Source: Microvirga mediterraneensis
GTDB taxonomy: Bacteria; Pseudomonadota; Alphaproteobacteria; Rhizobiales; Beijerinckiaceae
Reading direction: 5' to 3'
Length of the DNA: 64,000 nt
Assembly (NCBI RefSeq): GCF_013520865.1
Contig: NZ_JACDXJ010000001.1
Location: forward strand, 3,332,001 to 3,396,000
The translations under genes and the position numbers were made by a program. Shown in pieces: positions 7,818 to 17,600 of the stretch (positions are counted from its first letter, which is position 1; every line of letters begins with the position of its first letter). The notes under the pieces were generated by a model. The model was not told the DNA's origin and made no database searches. It was given only the letters and a program-made list of their open reading frames with translations.

Positions 7818-8866
7818 GCCGCCCTCCCCGCGCCCGGGACCTCGGCTTCGCCTGCGGCACGCTGCCCGCCGGCGCCCTCAACAGCATTGCCGATGTCCCA
7901 GGCGTGCTGGTCGGGCATCGGACGCTGGTCGATGGCGATGTCCGCACCGGGGTGACGGCGATCGTGCCCCATGGCGGAAATCTTTATCGGCAGAAGCCCG
8001 TCGCGGCCGTTCATGTCCTGAACGGCTTCGGCAAAAGCGCGGGCCTGGTGCAGGTGGAGGAGCTGGGCACTATCGAGACGCCGATCCTCCTCACCAATAC
8101 GCTCTCGGTCGGCACCTGCTGCACCGCTCTCGTGCGCCATGCCATCGCGCGGAACCCGGATATCGGCCGCGAGACCGCCACCGTGAATCCGGTCGTGTTC
8201 GAGTGCAATGACGGTTACCTGAACGACATTCAGGCACTGGCGATCACCGAATCGGATGCCCGCGCTGCCCTGGAGTCCGCATCATCGCAATGCGCCGTCG
8301 GTTCCGTAGGAGCCGGCTGCGGGATGAGCACCTTCGGATTCAAGGGCGGAATCGGCACATCCTCCCGCCGTCTGGACCTCGACGGTTCAAGCTTTCACCT
8401 CGGTGTGCTCGTCCTGTCGAATTTCGGGCGCTCCGGAGACCTCCGTCTGCCCGACGGCAGGATCGTCTCGCCTTCGAGCGCCCCAGACGGGAAGCAGACG
8501 GAGAAGGGCTCCATCATCATCGTTGCCGCCACGGATATTCCGCTGAGCGATCGGCAACTCAAGCGCGTCATCCGCCGCTCCGGCGTCGGGTTGGCGCGCC
8601 TGGGATCCTTCTGGGGGCATGGCAGCGGCGACATCGCGCTCGGCTTTACCAACGCCAACATCCTGTCCCACGATGAGAAGGCGGCTCTCATCGGTCTTCG
8701 GATTCTCAACGAGGATCGCATCGATCTCCTCTTCGAAGCCATGGCCGACGCAACGCAGGAGGCCGTGCTCGATGCGCTCGTCGCCGCAAGCTCCATGACC
8801 GGCCGCTCGGGGCATCATCGTCCGGGCCTCTTCGAAACTCTGAAATCCCTCTCACCCGAAGCGTGA
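7814..8866 (+). CDS. P1-family (DmpA/BapA-type) beta-peptidyl or D-amino-acid aminopeptidase
   Basis: A 350-residue Ntn-like peptidase of family S58. The start (MSRPPRARDLGF) overlaps the deacetylase stop by 4 bases. Conserved pieces are the N-terminal ARDLGFACGTLPAGALNSIADVPGVLVGH, then FKGGIGTSSR, KGSIIIVAATDIPLSDRQLKR and GHGSGDIALGFT. In DmpA/BapA the precursor self-cleaves before a Ser in the GS-I/L-I-V-V motif and that Ser becomes the nucleophile; here it corresponds to about Ser233. Family members release N-terminal beta-amino acids, D-Ala or L-residues from small peptides and amides. The location between an imide-hydrolase-like gene and an isoaspartyl peptidase gene suggests sequential breakdown of non-standard peptide bonds. 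Confidence 0.9.
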   Translation: MSRPPRARDLGFACGTLPAGALNSIADVPGVLVGHRTLVDGDVRTGVTAIVPHGGNLYRQKPVAAVHVLNGFGKSAGLVQVEELGTIETPILLTNTLSVGTCCTALVRHAIARNPDIGRETATVNPVVFECNDGYLNDIQALAITESDARAALESASSQCAVGSVGAGCGMSTFGFKGGIGTSSRRLDLDGSSFHLGVLVLSNFGRSGDLRLPDGRIVSPSSAPDGKQTEKGSIIIVAATDIPLSDRQLKRVIRRSGVGLARLGSFWGHGSGDIALGFTNANILSHDEKAALIGLRILNEDRIDLLFEAMADATQEAVLDALVAASSMTGRSGHHRPGLFETLKSLSPEA

Positions 8867-9846
8867 ACACCATGACCGGCAGCACGACCTCCAATAACGA
8901 TTTCGCCCTCGCGATCCATGGCGGGGCGGGTACGATCCTCCGCAGCAAGATGACGCCCGAACGGGAAGTCGCATACCATGCGGGCCTGCGCCGGGCCCTG
9001 GACGCCGGCCGCGCCGTTCTCGCCGATGGCGGGGCCGCGCTCGATGCCGTGTCGGCCGCGGTCATGGCCCTCGAGGACGAGCCGCTCTTCAACGCCGGGC
9101 GCGGGGCCGTCTATACCTCGGCCGGCAAGCAGGAGATGGACGCCGCGATCATGGATGGCCGCGACCGCTCGGCCGGTGCCGTCGCGGGCATCTGCGGTCC
9201 GCGCAACCCGGTTCTCGCCGCCCGCGCCGTGATGGAACGTTCAGGCCACGTGATCCTCATCGGCGACAGCGCCATGGAGTTCTGCCGCAAGCAGGGCCTT
9301 GCCTTCGAGGAGGCTTCCTATTTCTACACGGAACAGCGCTGGAACGCCCTGCAGGAAACGCTCGCCATGCGCAAGAGCGGCGCCGACGACCAGGACGAGT
9401 CGCGCAAGCACGGCACGGTCGGCGCGGTGGCCCGCGACCGCCACGGGAACCTTGCCGCAGCAACCTCCACCGGGGGAATGACCGCAAAGGCGCCGGGACG
9501 CGTCGGCGACAGTCCGGTGATCGGCGCCGGAACCTGGGCGGACAATGAGACCTGCGCCATTTCGGCCACGGGTCACGGCGAGATCTTCATCCGCTACGCG
9601 GCCGCTCACGAGATCGCCTCGCGTATGCGCTATGCGGGCCAGTCCCTGGAAGACGCCTCGCGTGCCGTGGTGATCGACATGCTGGCGCCGGCAGGCGGCT
9701 CCGGAGGCATCGTGGCGGTCGATCATGCGGGCAACGTGTCTCTGCCCTTCAACTGCTCCGGCATGTATCGCGGCATGGTCAAGGGCGACGGCAGGCTGCT
9801 GACGGCGATCTACGACGAGCCTCTCGTCGATTTCGGACGAATGTAA
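8863..9846 (+). CDS. Isoaspartyl peptidase/L-asparaginase (plant-type, Ntn hydrolase)
   Basis: A 327-residue precursor of the Ntn-hydrolase asparaginase family, which hydrolyses beta-aspartyl dipeptides and asparagine. The N-terminal motif FALAIHGGAGTI and the middle NAGRGAVYTSAGKQEMDAAIMDG are classic. Autocleavage is expected before Thr185 in KHGTVGAVARD, giving an alpha and a beta subunit. The downstream substrate motifs STGGMTAKAPGRVGDSPVIGAGTWAD and TGHGE are intact. A GTG at 8863 overlaps the preceding stop; an ATG at 8872 would shorten the protein by three residues. It is the last gene of the operon. Its isopeptide specificity, next to a DmpA-type enzyme, supports a pathway that dismantles unusual (beta or iso) peptide bonds. 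Confidence 0.93.
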   Translation: MNTMTGSTTSNNDFALAIHGGAGTILRSKMTPEREVAYHAGLRRALDAGRAVLADGGAALDAVSAAVMALEDEPLFNAGRGAVYTSAGKQEMDAAIMDGRDRSAGAVAGICGPRNPVLAARAVMERSGHVILIGDSAMEFCRKQGLAFEEASYFYTEQRWNALQETLAMRKSGADDQDESRKHGTVGAVARDRHGNLAAATSTGGMTAKAPGRVGDSPVIGAGTWADNETCAISATGHGEIFIRYAAAHEIASRMRYAGQSLEDASRAVVIDMLAPAGGSGGIVAVDHAGNVSLPFNCSGMYRGMVKGDGRLLTAIYDEPLVDFGRM

Positions 9847-9948
9847 AGCCGGTGGCGGCACCGACGCGACGGGAGCCTTGGGGTTCCCCTGCTCTGGGCT
9901 GAGCCTATATCTCACCCGTCGCGAACCTGCCCTGAAGAGGAATGTCCC

Positions 9949-10803
9949 ATGCCGCTCAACGAGAATCCAGTCTGGTTCATTACGGGCTGCTCCACCGGAT
10001 TCGGGCGTGAACTTGCCCAGCTGGTACTCAAACGGGGCTGGCGTGCGATCGTGACCGCCCGCGATGTTGAGCGGGTTCAGGACCTGACTCGGGGGTACGA
10101 GGACAGGGCACTTGCCCTACCGCTCGACGTCACCAGGAACGACGACATCGCCGCCGCCGTCAAAGCGGCCGAAGAGCGGTTCGGCGCTATCGATGTGCTC
10201 GTGAACAATGCCGGCTATGGCTATCAGGCTTCCATCGAGGAGGGCGACGATGCCGAGATCCGCGCGCAGTTCGAGACGAACGTCTTCGGTCTCGCCGCCA
10301 TGATGCGGGCGGTGCTTCCCGGCATGCGCGCCCGTCGGCACGGACACATCGTCAACATCTCGTCGCAGGCAGGCTTCATCGGCTATCCGGGCTCCGGATA
10401 TTATGCCGCTACCAAGCATGCGGTGGAAGGCCTGTCGGACGCGCTCGCCAAGGAGGTCGCTCCGCTCGGGATCAAGGTGACCTGTGTCGAACCCGGCCCC
10501 TTCCGCACCGATTGGGCGGGCCGTTCCCTGCAGCAGCGGCGCCCGACGATTTCCGATTACCAGGGCACGGTCGGCGCCCGCCTCGAAACCACGGCGAACT
10601 ACAGCGGAAAGCAGCCGGGCGACCCCGCCCGCGCTGCGCAAGCGATCATCAAGGCTGTCGAGGCGCAAGATCCGCCCAAGCATCTGGTTCTGGGGGCCAT
10701 CGCGCTCGACGGCATCCGGCAGAAGCTCAGGGAGACTCTCGCAGAAATCGAGGACTGGGCGGAAACGAGCCGTGGAGCCGATTACCCCGACGGCGAGGGC
10801 TAG
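9949..10803 (+). CDS. SDR-family oxidoreductase
   Basis: A 284-residue short-chain dehydrogenase. WFITGCSTGFGRELAQ (residues 8-23) is the cofactor motif, VLVNNAGYGYQASIEEGD follows, and the active site is NISSQAGFIGYPGSGYYAATKHAVEGLSDAL. The variant TGCSTGFGR and the long C-terminal region put it in the group of classical SDRs often annotated as retinol-dehydrogenase-like or oxidoreductase of unknown substrate. It has its own GAGGAA ribosome-binding site and lies 102 bases after the isoaspartyl peptidase gene, so it is probably a separate unit. Confidence 0.92.
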   Translation: MPLNENPVWFITGCSTGFGRELAQLVLKRGWRAIVTARDVERVQDLTRGYEDRALALPLDVTRNDDIAAAVKAAEERFGAIDVLVNNAGYGYQASIEEGDDAEIRAQFETNVFGLAAMMRAVLPGMRARRHGHIVNISSQAGFIGYPGSGYYAATKHAVEGLSDALAKEVAPLGIKVTCVEPGPFRTDWAGRSLQQRRPTISDYQGTVGARLETTANYSGKQPGDPARAAQAIIKAVEAQDPPKHLVLGAIALDGIRQKLRETLAEIEDWAETSRGADYPDGEG

Positions 10804-10917
10804 AGAAACGCATTTGCACAGCAGACGGCGCGGCGGCTATCCTGGGATGATCGCACCAGGCGGGCCATTCATAGCATGCCGATCGCGTCAGCCTTCCAGC
10901 CAAGGAGCCTCTCGACC

Positions 10918-11376
10918 ATGAGCCTTGAATCCGTTCGCGCATTCCTCGCCCAAAAGGCGCCGGATATCGAGATCATCGAGATGCCGACAAGCACCGCCAC
11001 GGTCACCCAGGCGGCGGAAGCGCACGGAGTCGAGCCCGAAATGATTGCCAAGACGCTGTCGTTGCGCGTTGGTGAGAAAAGCTTTCTGGTCGTCACCAGC
11101 GGCACGGCCCGCCTTGACAATCGCAAGGTCAAGGCGGCTTTCGGGGGCAAGGCCTCAATGCTGGACGCGGAACAGGTTCAGACGCTCACAGGGCACCCTG
11201 TCGGCGGCGTATGCCCCTTCGGATTGGCGACGCCGCTTCCTGTCTATTGCGACATCTCCCTGAAGGCCTTCGACGAGGTGGTGCCGGCGGCAGGCTCGAT
11301 CCATGCGGCGGTGCGCATCCACCCTCAGCGCATGGCCGAGCTCGTGGGCGCCGACTGGGTCGATGTTTGCCAGTAA
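10918..11376 (+). CDS. YbaK/EbsC-family (aminoacyl-tRNA deacylase-like) protein
   Basis: A 152-residue cytosolic protein of the YbaK/ProX editing-domain family, whose members hydrolyse mischarged aminoacyl-tRNAs such as Cys-tRNA(Pro) or Ala-tRNA(Pro). The ATG at 10918 is preceded by AAGGAG at 10902-10907; a Met 14 codons upstream lacks a site. Motifs seen are the conserved Lys in EPEMIAKTLSLRV, VTSGTARLDNRKVKAAFG and the signature GHPVGGVCPFGL, then PVYCDISLKAFDEVVPAAG. Length is normal for stand-alone family members. Which tRNA it edits cannot be told from sequence. Confidence 0.9.
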   Translation: MSLESVRAFLAQKAPDIEIIEMPTSTATVTQAAEAHGVEPEMIAKTLSLRVGEKSFLVVTSGTARLDNRKVKAAFGGKASMLDAEQVQTLTGHPVGGVCPFGLATPLPVYCDISLKAFDEVVPAAGSIHAAVRIHPQRMAELVGADWVDVCQ

Positions 11377-11433
11377 GAGCAGAGCCGTCCGTCCGGCAGA
11401 TGCGCAGGAGCAAGCCGGTTTCAAGCCAGCATC

Positions 11434-12903
11434 CTAAATGACGTAGAAATCCTTATCGGTCATGGCGAGACCGGACTTCAGCTTGGCGAAGAGAAGGGCT
11501 TTGGACTTGGATCCGGAGCCATCCGGGTCGTAATACAAGTACCCGGTCTTCTTGTTGTAGATCAGGTAGTCGTTCTTGTCCTGCGCCTTGCTGCCGATGG
11601 TGAAGAAGTCAGGTTTCAGCTTTCCGGCCTTGCCGAGCTTCTTGAAGATGCTGTTCTCCAGGCGGATCGTGTCGTCCTTGACGTCGAAGTCCTTGATCGT
11701 GTCGACGTTGGTTTTGGCGTTCAGCTTGTCCTTGAACGTGAAGACATCGCGTCCCCAGCCGCCGTTCAGCGTGTCGTTGCCCGCTCCACCATCGAGCGAA
11801 TCGTTTCCGGCATCGCCGTAGAGCTTGTCGTTGCCATCGCCGCCCAGCAGGGTATCGGCGTGCATCCCTCCGTACAAGGTATCGTTTCCGTCCTGCCCCA
11901 GCAGCCGATTCCGTCCGGTTCCTCCGTAGAGGACGTCATGCCCGTTTCCTCCGTAGAGGACGTCATTGCCGCCGTCACCATAGAGCCAATCATCCCCATC
12001 GCGGCCGTCGATGACATTTGCGCCCGCGTTGCCGAAAATCTCGTTCGAGAGCGCATTTCCGGTCAGGCTAAGGTAGAAGTCGCCGCCGGCGGCTTTCAGA
12101 ACTTCGATATTGTCGCCCAGCGCATACGACACAGATGTGATGACCGTGTCATACCCTTGCCCTGCCTCTTCCCAGACGACATCGAACGCAGTATCGACAA
12201 GGTAGAGATCGTCACCGGCACCACCGACCAGGGTGTCGACGCCACCCTTTCCGTCGAGCGTGTCGCCGCCTGACGTTCCAACAATCCGATTCGAGAAGTC
12301 GTTACCGAACAGAGCCAGAGAGTTTGCCCCGGTGGCGGCTCTCAGTTCTTCGATCTCGGACTCGATCGCCAGGGCGAAATTGGCACTCGTCCAAATAATG
12401 TCATAGCCGCCACCGGCAGCTTCGAAGACACGATCATCTCGATTGTCGACGATATAGGTATCGTTCCCGGCCCCGCCATCCAGCGTATCGGCACCCTCCC
12501 CGCCGTCGATGTAGTCGTCGCCGCCATAGCCATCAATATAGTCGCCACGAGAGGAACCGATGAAGTGATCGCTGCCCCCCAGGATCACGGTCGCGCCTGC
12601 GGCGCCGCTTCGATGGAACTCCCTTAGCCCGCCATCGTAGTCGACCGGAATCGGGCCGCTCCCGTAGGTGAACCACAGCTCCCCGGCGCGCCGTACCTCA
12701 ATCGACGAAACCTGCCCTGAAGTCCCGTTGATGGCAGAACCCCGATAGACGATGTCGAACATCATGTGATCGACATCAACCTGGAACGTCGCCGTTTCCA
12801 ACCCATCCTCCACTCTGTAGGCAATCTCGCCCACGATCGCGGTGAAGAAGTCCTGCAGGCGGAGGCCAGGCCGCATGTTGTTGGTGAAGGTAACGACAGC
12901 CAT
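11434..12903 (-). CDS. RTX calcium-binding repeat protein, probable type I secretion substrate
   Basis: A 489-residue protein with no N-terminal signal peptide. Residues 1 to about 105 are a non-repetitive domain (MAVVTFTNNMRPGLRLQDFF) not recognised. Residues about 110-390 hold many GGxGxDxLx calcium-binding nonapeptides (for example GGEGADTLDGGAGNDTYIVDN, DDWLYGDGGNDVLYGG), interrupted by two longer modules of the YDTVITSVSYALGDNIEVLKA type. The C-terminal 100 residues (VFTFKDKLNAKTNVDTIKDFDVKDDTIRL through LKSGLAMTDKDFYVI) form the folded cap and secretion signal typical of type I substrates in Rhizobiales. No ABC exporter or membrane-fusion gene is in the window. Function outside the cell is unknown. 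Confidence 0.92.
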   Translation of the reverse strand: MAVVTFTNNMRPGLRLQDFFTAIVGEIAYRVEDGLETATFQVDVDHMMFDIVYRGSAINGTSGQVSSIEVRRAGELWFTYGSGPIPVDYDGGLREFHRSGAAGATVILGGSDHFIGSSRGDYIDGYGGDDYIDGGEGADTLDGGAGNDTYIVDNRDDRVFEAAGGGYDIIWTSANFALAIESEIEELRAATGANSLALFGNDFSNRIVGTSGGDTLDGKGGVDTLVGGAGDDLYLVDTAFDVVWEEAGQGYDTVITSVSYALGDNIEVLKAAGGDFYLSLTGNALSNEIFGNAGANVIDGRDGDDWLYGDGGNDVLYGGNGHDVLYGGTGRNRLLGQDGNDTLYGGMHADTLLGGDGNDKLYGDAGNDSLDGGAGNDTLNGGWGRDVFTFKDKLNAKTNVDTIKDFDVKDDTIRLENSIFKKLGKAGKLKPDFFTIGSKAQDKNDYLIYNKKTGYLYYDPDGSGSKSKALLFAKLKSGLAMTDKDFYVI

Positions 12904-13312
12904 CGCGGGGTACCGAGAAACTTTCGAATGCGTGTCGGAGAAGAAGACCGACTGAAGAGACGATGCACGCCTCGCCGGTTCTCCTCCTCGGAGAAGGCGA
13001 TCGCCAGAGTCGAATGAAACATAATGTCAGAAAGCGATGAGGTTATTTAATCCTACCTCTTCGTCAACGCAATGGCAGGCAGGCATTTTTATCCGGCAGG
13101 CGTCGTGTCGATCAGGGACATTGAGAACAGATCAGCCTATTTTTGCGAGCGAACGTTCAGGAGAGCTTGCCAGGAGGAAGGGAACGCATTTTTTTGTGCG
13201 CCAATACTCCGATACCCCAAAGTACCCATCGAAGTAAGCTTGACATTTATTTTATCGGCTGATGCGATCTGTCCTTACGGAATATCTTCGCATTGGGACA
13301 GTGGAGGGTGTG
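12904..13312. other. Divergent intergenic region with a candidate promoter
   Basis: About 410 bp between the RTX gene (minus) and a small gene (plus). It is visibly richer in A/T than the flanks. A TTGACA hexamer at 13240-13245 could be the -35 box of the plus-strand gene, although no good -10 box stands at the standard distance. No RNA gene or coding sequence is supported here; a short open frame at 13037-13237 has no ribosome-binding site. Confidence 0.35.
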
Positions 13313-13897
13313 ATGGGCCGCATCATGAAAGAGGACGATATCTTCATTTCTGGATTGTTCGATCTCATGAACCTTCGCTTCGGCCCGTCGCAAGGTCCGG
13401 GAGAGGCTTTCGGAGGCATCGAGGAGATGGGCGTCCTGCAGAAGGAGTTCCAGATCTTTCAAAGGGGGCGTTCCTTCCGGGACTGCGTCGCCGTCCTGAA
13501 TCTCGGGGGCTTCTGGAACGCCCGGGCACGGAACAGGTGGCTCAAGCTCATCGGGGACCTCGACAAATACGATTCCGATGAGCCCGGCGTGAACGGCAAC
13601 GACCGCATCATGAACATGATGGTGGAGAATTTCGAATCAGGCCGTCCTCTCCCGGTGCTTTTCCAGGCTCACGATTCCCGCAGCGAGGAAGGGCGCCGGG
13701 TCGTCGTGAGAGATTCGAGAACCGGGTTCTTCTATATGGAGCAGCCCTACATCATCGTGTCGCTGCCGATGCTTCCGAAAACGGCCCCTCGGATGACCCA
13801 GCAGGCGTCGAAAACAGCCCGCAAGACTCCTGCTAAGACAGCCAAGACGTCCAAGGCTGCGCCCAAAACGGCGAAAAAGACCCCTCGTCGAAGGTAG
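13313..13897 (+). CDS. Hypothetical protein with Lys/Ala/Thr-rich basic tail
   Basis: A protein of 194 residues if translation starts at the ATG at 13313, which follows GGAGGG at good spacing; an upstream GTG or ATG would add up to 17 residues. The body (about residues 1-150) contains RIMKEDDIFISGLFDLMNLRFG, then FQRGRSFRDCVAVLNLGGFW and a polar segment ending VRDSRTGFFYMEQPYIIVSLP. I do not recognise the fold. The last 40 residues are a low-complexity KTA/KTP repeat resembling histone-H1-like or AlgP-type tails, which often bind nucleic acid or other polyanions. No signal peptide or membrane helix. The methyltransferase gene begins 12 bases downstream, so the two are probably co-transcribed. 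Confidence 0.72.
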   Translation: MGRIMKEDDIFISGLFDLMNLRFGPSQGPGEAFGGIEEMGVLQKEFQIFQRGRSFRDCVAVLNLGGFWNARARNRWLKLIGDLDKYDSDEPGVNGNDRIMNMMVENFESGRPLPVLFQAHDSRSEEGRRVVVRDSRTGFFYMEQPYIIVSLPMLPKTAPRMTQQASKTARKTPAKTAKTSKAAPKTAKKTPRRR

Positions 13898-13909
13898 TCC
13901 ACAGGCCGG

Positions 13910-14563
13910 ATGACCAGTCGTCGCTCCGCCGAACTCGACGAGGCCTATGGGCAGGTCGGGCAATACTACACGCAGAAGCTTCGTCGCCACGGCCCCAGCC
14001 CCCTGGGCGTGGACTGGAGTTGCTTTCCGACGCAGGCGCTGCGCTTCCGAAAGCTTCTCACGCTCTGCGATTTCGAGAATCCCTTCTCGCTCAACGATTT
14101 GGGGTGTGGGTATGGCGCCCTTCTCGATTATCTGGCGCTCTATCACTCACAAACCCAGGTCGATTATCTCGGAATCGACTTGTCGCCCGCCATGGTCCGC
14201 AGCGCCAGAAAGCGCTGGGCTGGGGAGACGATCCGGTTCCACCAGGGCAAGGAGTGCCCGCGCCTGGCGGATTACGGCATCGCAAGCGGGATCTTCAACG
14301 TCATGCTCGATCAGCCGATCCCGGTCTGGGAGCAGCTCATCGAAACGACGCTGGTGCATCTCCGAACCAGCAGCCGGAAGGGCTTTGCCGTGAATTTCGT
14401 CCATTTGCCGTCATCCGGCCAGAGGGCGCGGACGGGGCTCTATTGCACGAGCCCGGAACGATGGGGTCAGTTCTGCGAAAAGCATTTGGGCTCTCGCGTC
14501 CGCGTCATCGATGATTACGGGATGAACGAGTTTACGCTGCTCGTCGAGCCCCGCAGCCCTTGA
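13910..14563 (+). CDS. Class I SAM-dependent methyltransferase
   Basis: A 217-residue methyltransferase. SAM-binding motif I is FSLNDLGCGYGALLDYLA (about residues 60-77), followed by the acidic end of beta strand 2, YLGIDLSPAMVRSARKR, and a motif with IRFHQGKECPRLADYGIASGIFNVML. The C-terminal half resembles proteins annotated as methyltransferase-domain proteins linked to polysaccharide or small-molecule modification. The substrate is unknown. It follows the small basic-tailed gene by 12 bases and is convergent with the large cyclase gene. Confidence 0.88.
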   Translation: MTSRRSAELDEAYGQVGQYYTQKLRRHGPSPLGVDWSCFPTQALRFRKLLTLCDFENPFSLNDLGCGYGALLDYLALYHSQTQVDYLGIDLSPAMVRSARKRWAGETIRFHQGKECPRLADYGIASGIFNVMLDQPIPVWEQLIETTLVHLRTSSRKGFAVNFVHLPSSGQRARTGLYCTSPERWGQFCEKHLGSRVRVIDDYGMNEFTLLVEPRSP

Positions 14564-14601
14564 GCGCCCTCAGGCACATGCCGCCTCCGAAACGCTTCGT
14601 C

Positions 14602-17600
14602 TCATGAACTCCCGATGAGCAGCTTCTCCCGAGCGGCTTGCAGGCGAGACTCCAGAATGGTTGCCCCGGTCAGCTGGATCAGCGCCTCGGCCTTCTCGAA
14701 GAGACGCAGAGCATCCTTTCGGCGGTCCTTCCCACGCCGCGCGATCATGGCCTCCCCGGCGACGATCAAGGCGCGGCATTCGGTGAGACGGGTCGCCCGG
14801 TCGCGGGACAAACCGATCGTGCGTTCGGCCGTCAGAAGAGCCTCGCCGTACTGGCCGGCTAGGGCCTGGCATTCGGCCAGACCGGCCATCATGTCGGGTT
14901 CGTAGTCCAAGGCCGCCCTTGCGGAATGCATGAAGTTCAGCCCTTCCTCGAACTCGTGGATGGCTCCCAGGGCGTCGCCCGCTAACCCTTTTGCCATCGC
15001 GACGCAGGCATAGGCGAAGACTTTCAGGTAAGGAGTGCCGTGGCGCTCGGCGAGCTGGCTCACCCGCGTCGCGTGCCGATGAGCGAGGTCCGGATCGCCC
15101 GAGAGCCAGGCGAGGTCCACGTAGCCGAGGTGGCTTATGAACTGGACCGTCGGATCGATCCGGCCGTCTCCGAGGGCGAGCATGTGGTCGAGCCATGCCC
15201 TTCCCTCGTCGATCCGATTGAGATGGATCAGGATCCTCGCCCGCAGGCTGAGCGTCCAATGCTCGACGCTGTATCCCAGGAAGCGGTTCTCGAAATCCTG
15301 AACATGCTGCAGCAGGGAAAGAGCGCGGTCGTTCGCCTCGAGCGCCTCCTTGAAGAGGCCGGCCCATCCATAGGCCTGGCTCAACGAGGCATAAAGGGTC
15401 GCCGCCCTGCTTTGATCGGCCGCATTGTCCAGGATTGCCAGGGCGTCCGTGACACGAGCGACGTAGTGGTCCGCGGCGCCTCCGCTCGCGCCGCTGATCC
15501 TGGCCTCCACGAACAGAAGCAAAGGAACCATCGTGTCGTCAGTTTCCCTTGCGATAGCCAGCGCTTCCTGGATGTAGGGAGCGGCATCCTTGGCTCCCAT
15601 CCCTTCCCGCCAACCAAGCCATGCGATTTGAGCGCTCGAAAGAATAAGCAGAGCATTGTCTCTCACGGACCGGCTTTGCGCGTGGACGAGGCGGCGCACC
15701 ACCTGCCATTGCCTGATCGCCTGGGCGGGGTGCATCGATCCGATCCACTCGGCCGCCTTGCGGGCGTATTCCGCCGCCTTCGAAAGGATGCCCGCCGCCT
15801 CGTAGTGGAAGCTGATGAGGCCCGCGACCTCGTCCTGCCGCTCCGCATAATAGTCGGCCAAGGCAGGAGCCGCGAAGGCATGAAGCCTGCTCCGGCGGGA
15901 CTTCAATTGGCTTGAATAGGCCACCTCCTGGATGAGCGGGTGGCGAAAGGAGTAGTAGCGCCCGTCCGGCCTGTCCTGGTCCTGCAGCAACTCGACCGCA
16001 CATAACCGGAGAAGCGCCGGCTTGATCTCGGCGGCCAGTTCCTGCGCACTGACGGCTTCCAGGACTGCATACGGCACCTCTTTTCCGATGACGGAGGCCA
16101 TTTGCAGGATCGTTCGATCGAAGGGTGAAAGCCGGTCGATCCGCTCGCCGATGACGGCCTGGAGGGTGACGGGAAGCGGATTGTCCTTGATCTCGCCCCC
16201 GAGACGGTAATCTCCGGGCTTGCCGATCAGGACTTCGCTTTCGATCAATGAGTGGATGATCTCTTCGGCGAAGAAGGGATTTCCGCCCGACCGCTCCGCA
16301 ATGCGGGTCCGGATCTCGGCCAAGTCCGCATGAGACCCGACGACCGAGGCGATGAACCGGTCGATCTGAGAGCGATCGAGATCGTTCAGTTCCAGGAGTT
16401 GAAACCCGTCCCTCTCCATCCAGGGGGCCCGATAGGAAGGCCTGTAGTTCACGACCATCAGGGCATGGGATCCGACGATTGAACCGCAGAGGACCTCCAG
16501 GAAACTCTCGCTCCCTTCGTCCAGCCAGTGGAGGTCTTCCAGGATGATGGCGCAGGGTTCGGAGGCCTGGGCACGGGCCAGCCAGGAGATGACGTCCAGA
16601 AGCGCGGCATGCCGCATCTTCGGGGTCACATCCTGTCCTGGAGCACCTTCGGCGATGCCGAGAAAATCGTACAGGATCGGCAGTGCGTCATCGGGAGGAG
16701 AACCAAGCTTTTCCAAGCGATCCTCGACGACCCTGCGGGCGATGGCGGGCTCATCGCTCGAGGAAACCCCGAGCATCAGCCGCACGAGTTCGAGAATGGT
16801 CTGGATCGGGGCCGCCTTGCCGTAGGATTGGGCCCTGACCTCGATGACCGGGATCCGGTCTCTCCGGCATCGCTGAGCGAATTCGTAGCACAGCCTCGAC
16901 TTTCCGCTTCCGGCCGAACCGCATATCCCTACGATACGGCTCTCGCCCCGCAGGGCTGCCTGGAATGACGCTTCCAGCTCCGTCATCTCACGCTCGCGGG
17001 CTTGGAAGAGCGTCAGATTCGGGTCCTTGAAGAGCATCTCGGACGACGAGGCCTGAAGGCCCAGGAGTTCATAGACGCCGATGTCGTCCGGCAATCCCCG
17101 GATCGAGCGGCGCCCGATCGGTTTGGCGGAGCAGAACCGATCCACGAGATGGTAGCAATCCTCGCTGATATAGATCGTCCCCGGCTCCGCCATGGATTGC
17201 ACCCGGCTGGCGATGTGGATCGCGACTCCGTACGCTTCCCTTTCGTTGATCGGCCAGGAAAACCTCGTCTCGGACACGATCAGGCCGGAGTGCAGGCCAA
17301 GCCGGACGGCCGTCGCCCCGAGCACGCCCTTGATCTCGGCCTGAATGGCGAGGGCGGCCTGGCAGGCCAGCAGGGCGTGCCCCTCCTGAACATGCGGCGC
17401 CCCGAAAAGCGCCATGATCCCGTCGCCGAGGCTGTGAATGAGGGTCCCTCCGAAGCGCTCCGCTTCCCGCCGCATGAGCATGACGGCCGGCGCCAGACGC
17501 CTCATCGCCTGTTCGGGATCGAGTTTCGAAACCAGCTCCGTGGAAGCGACGATATCCGCGAAGAGGATCGTGACCGGCTTGAATTCCTCGGTGCTGGCCG

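Noticed and set aside
13037..13237. Short open frame in the gap before the basic-tailed protein gene
   Set aside because: No ribosome-binding site, composition unlike the neighbouring genes, and it overlaps the likely promoter region.
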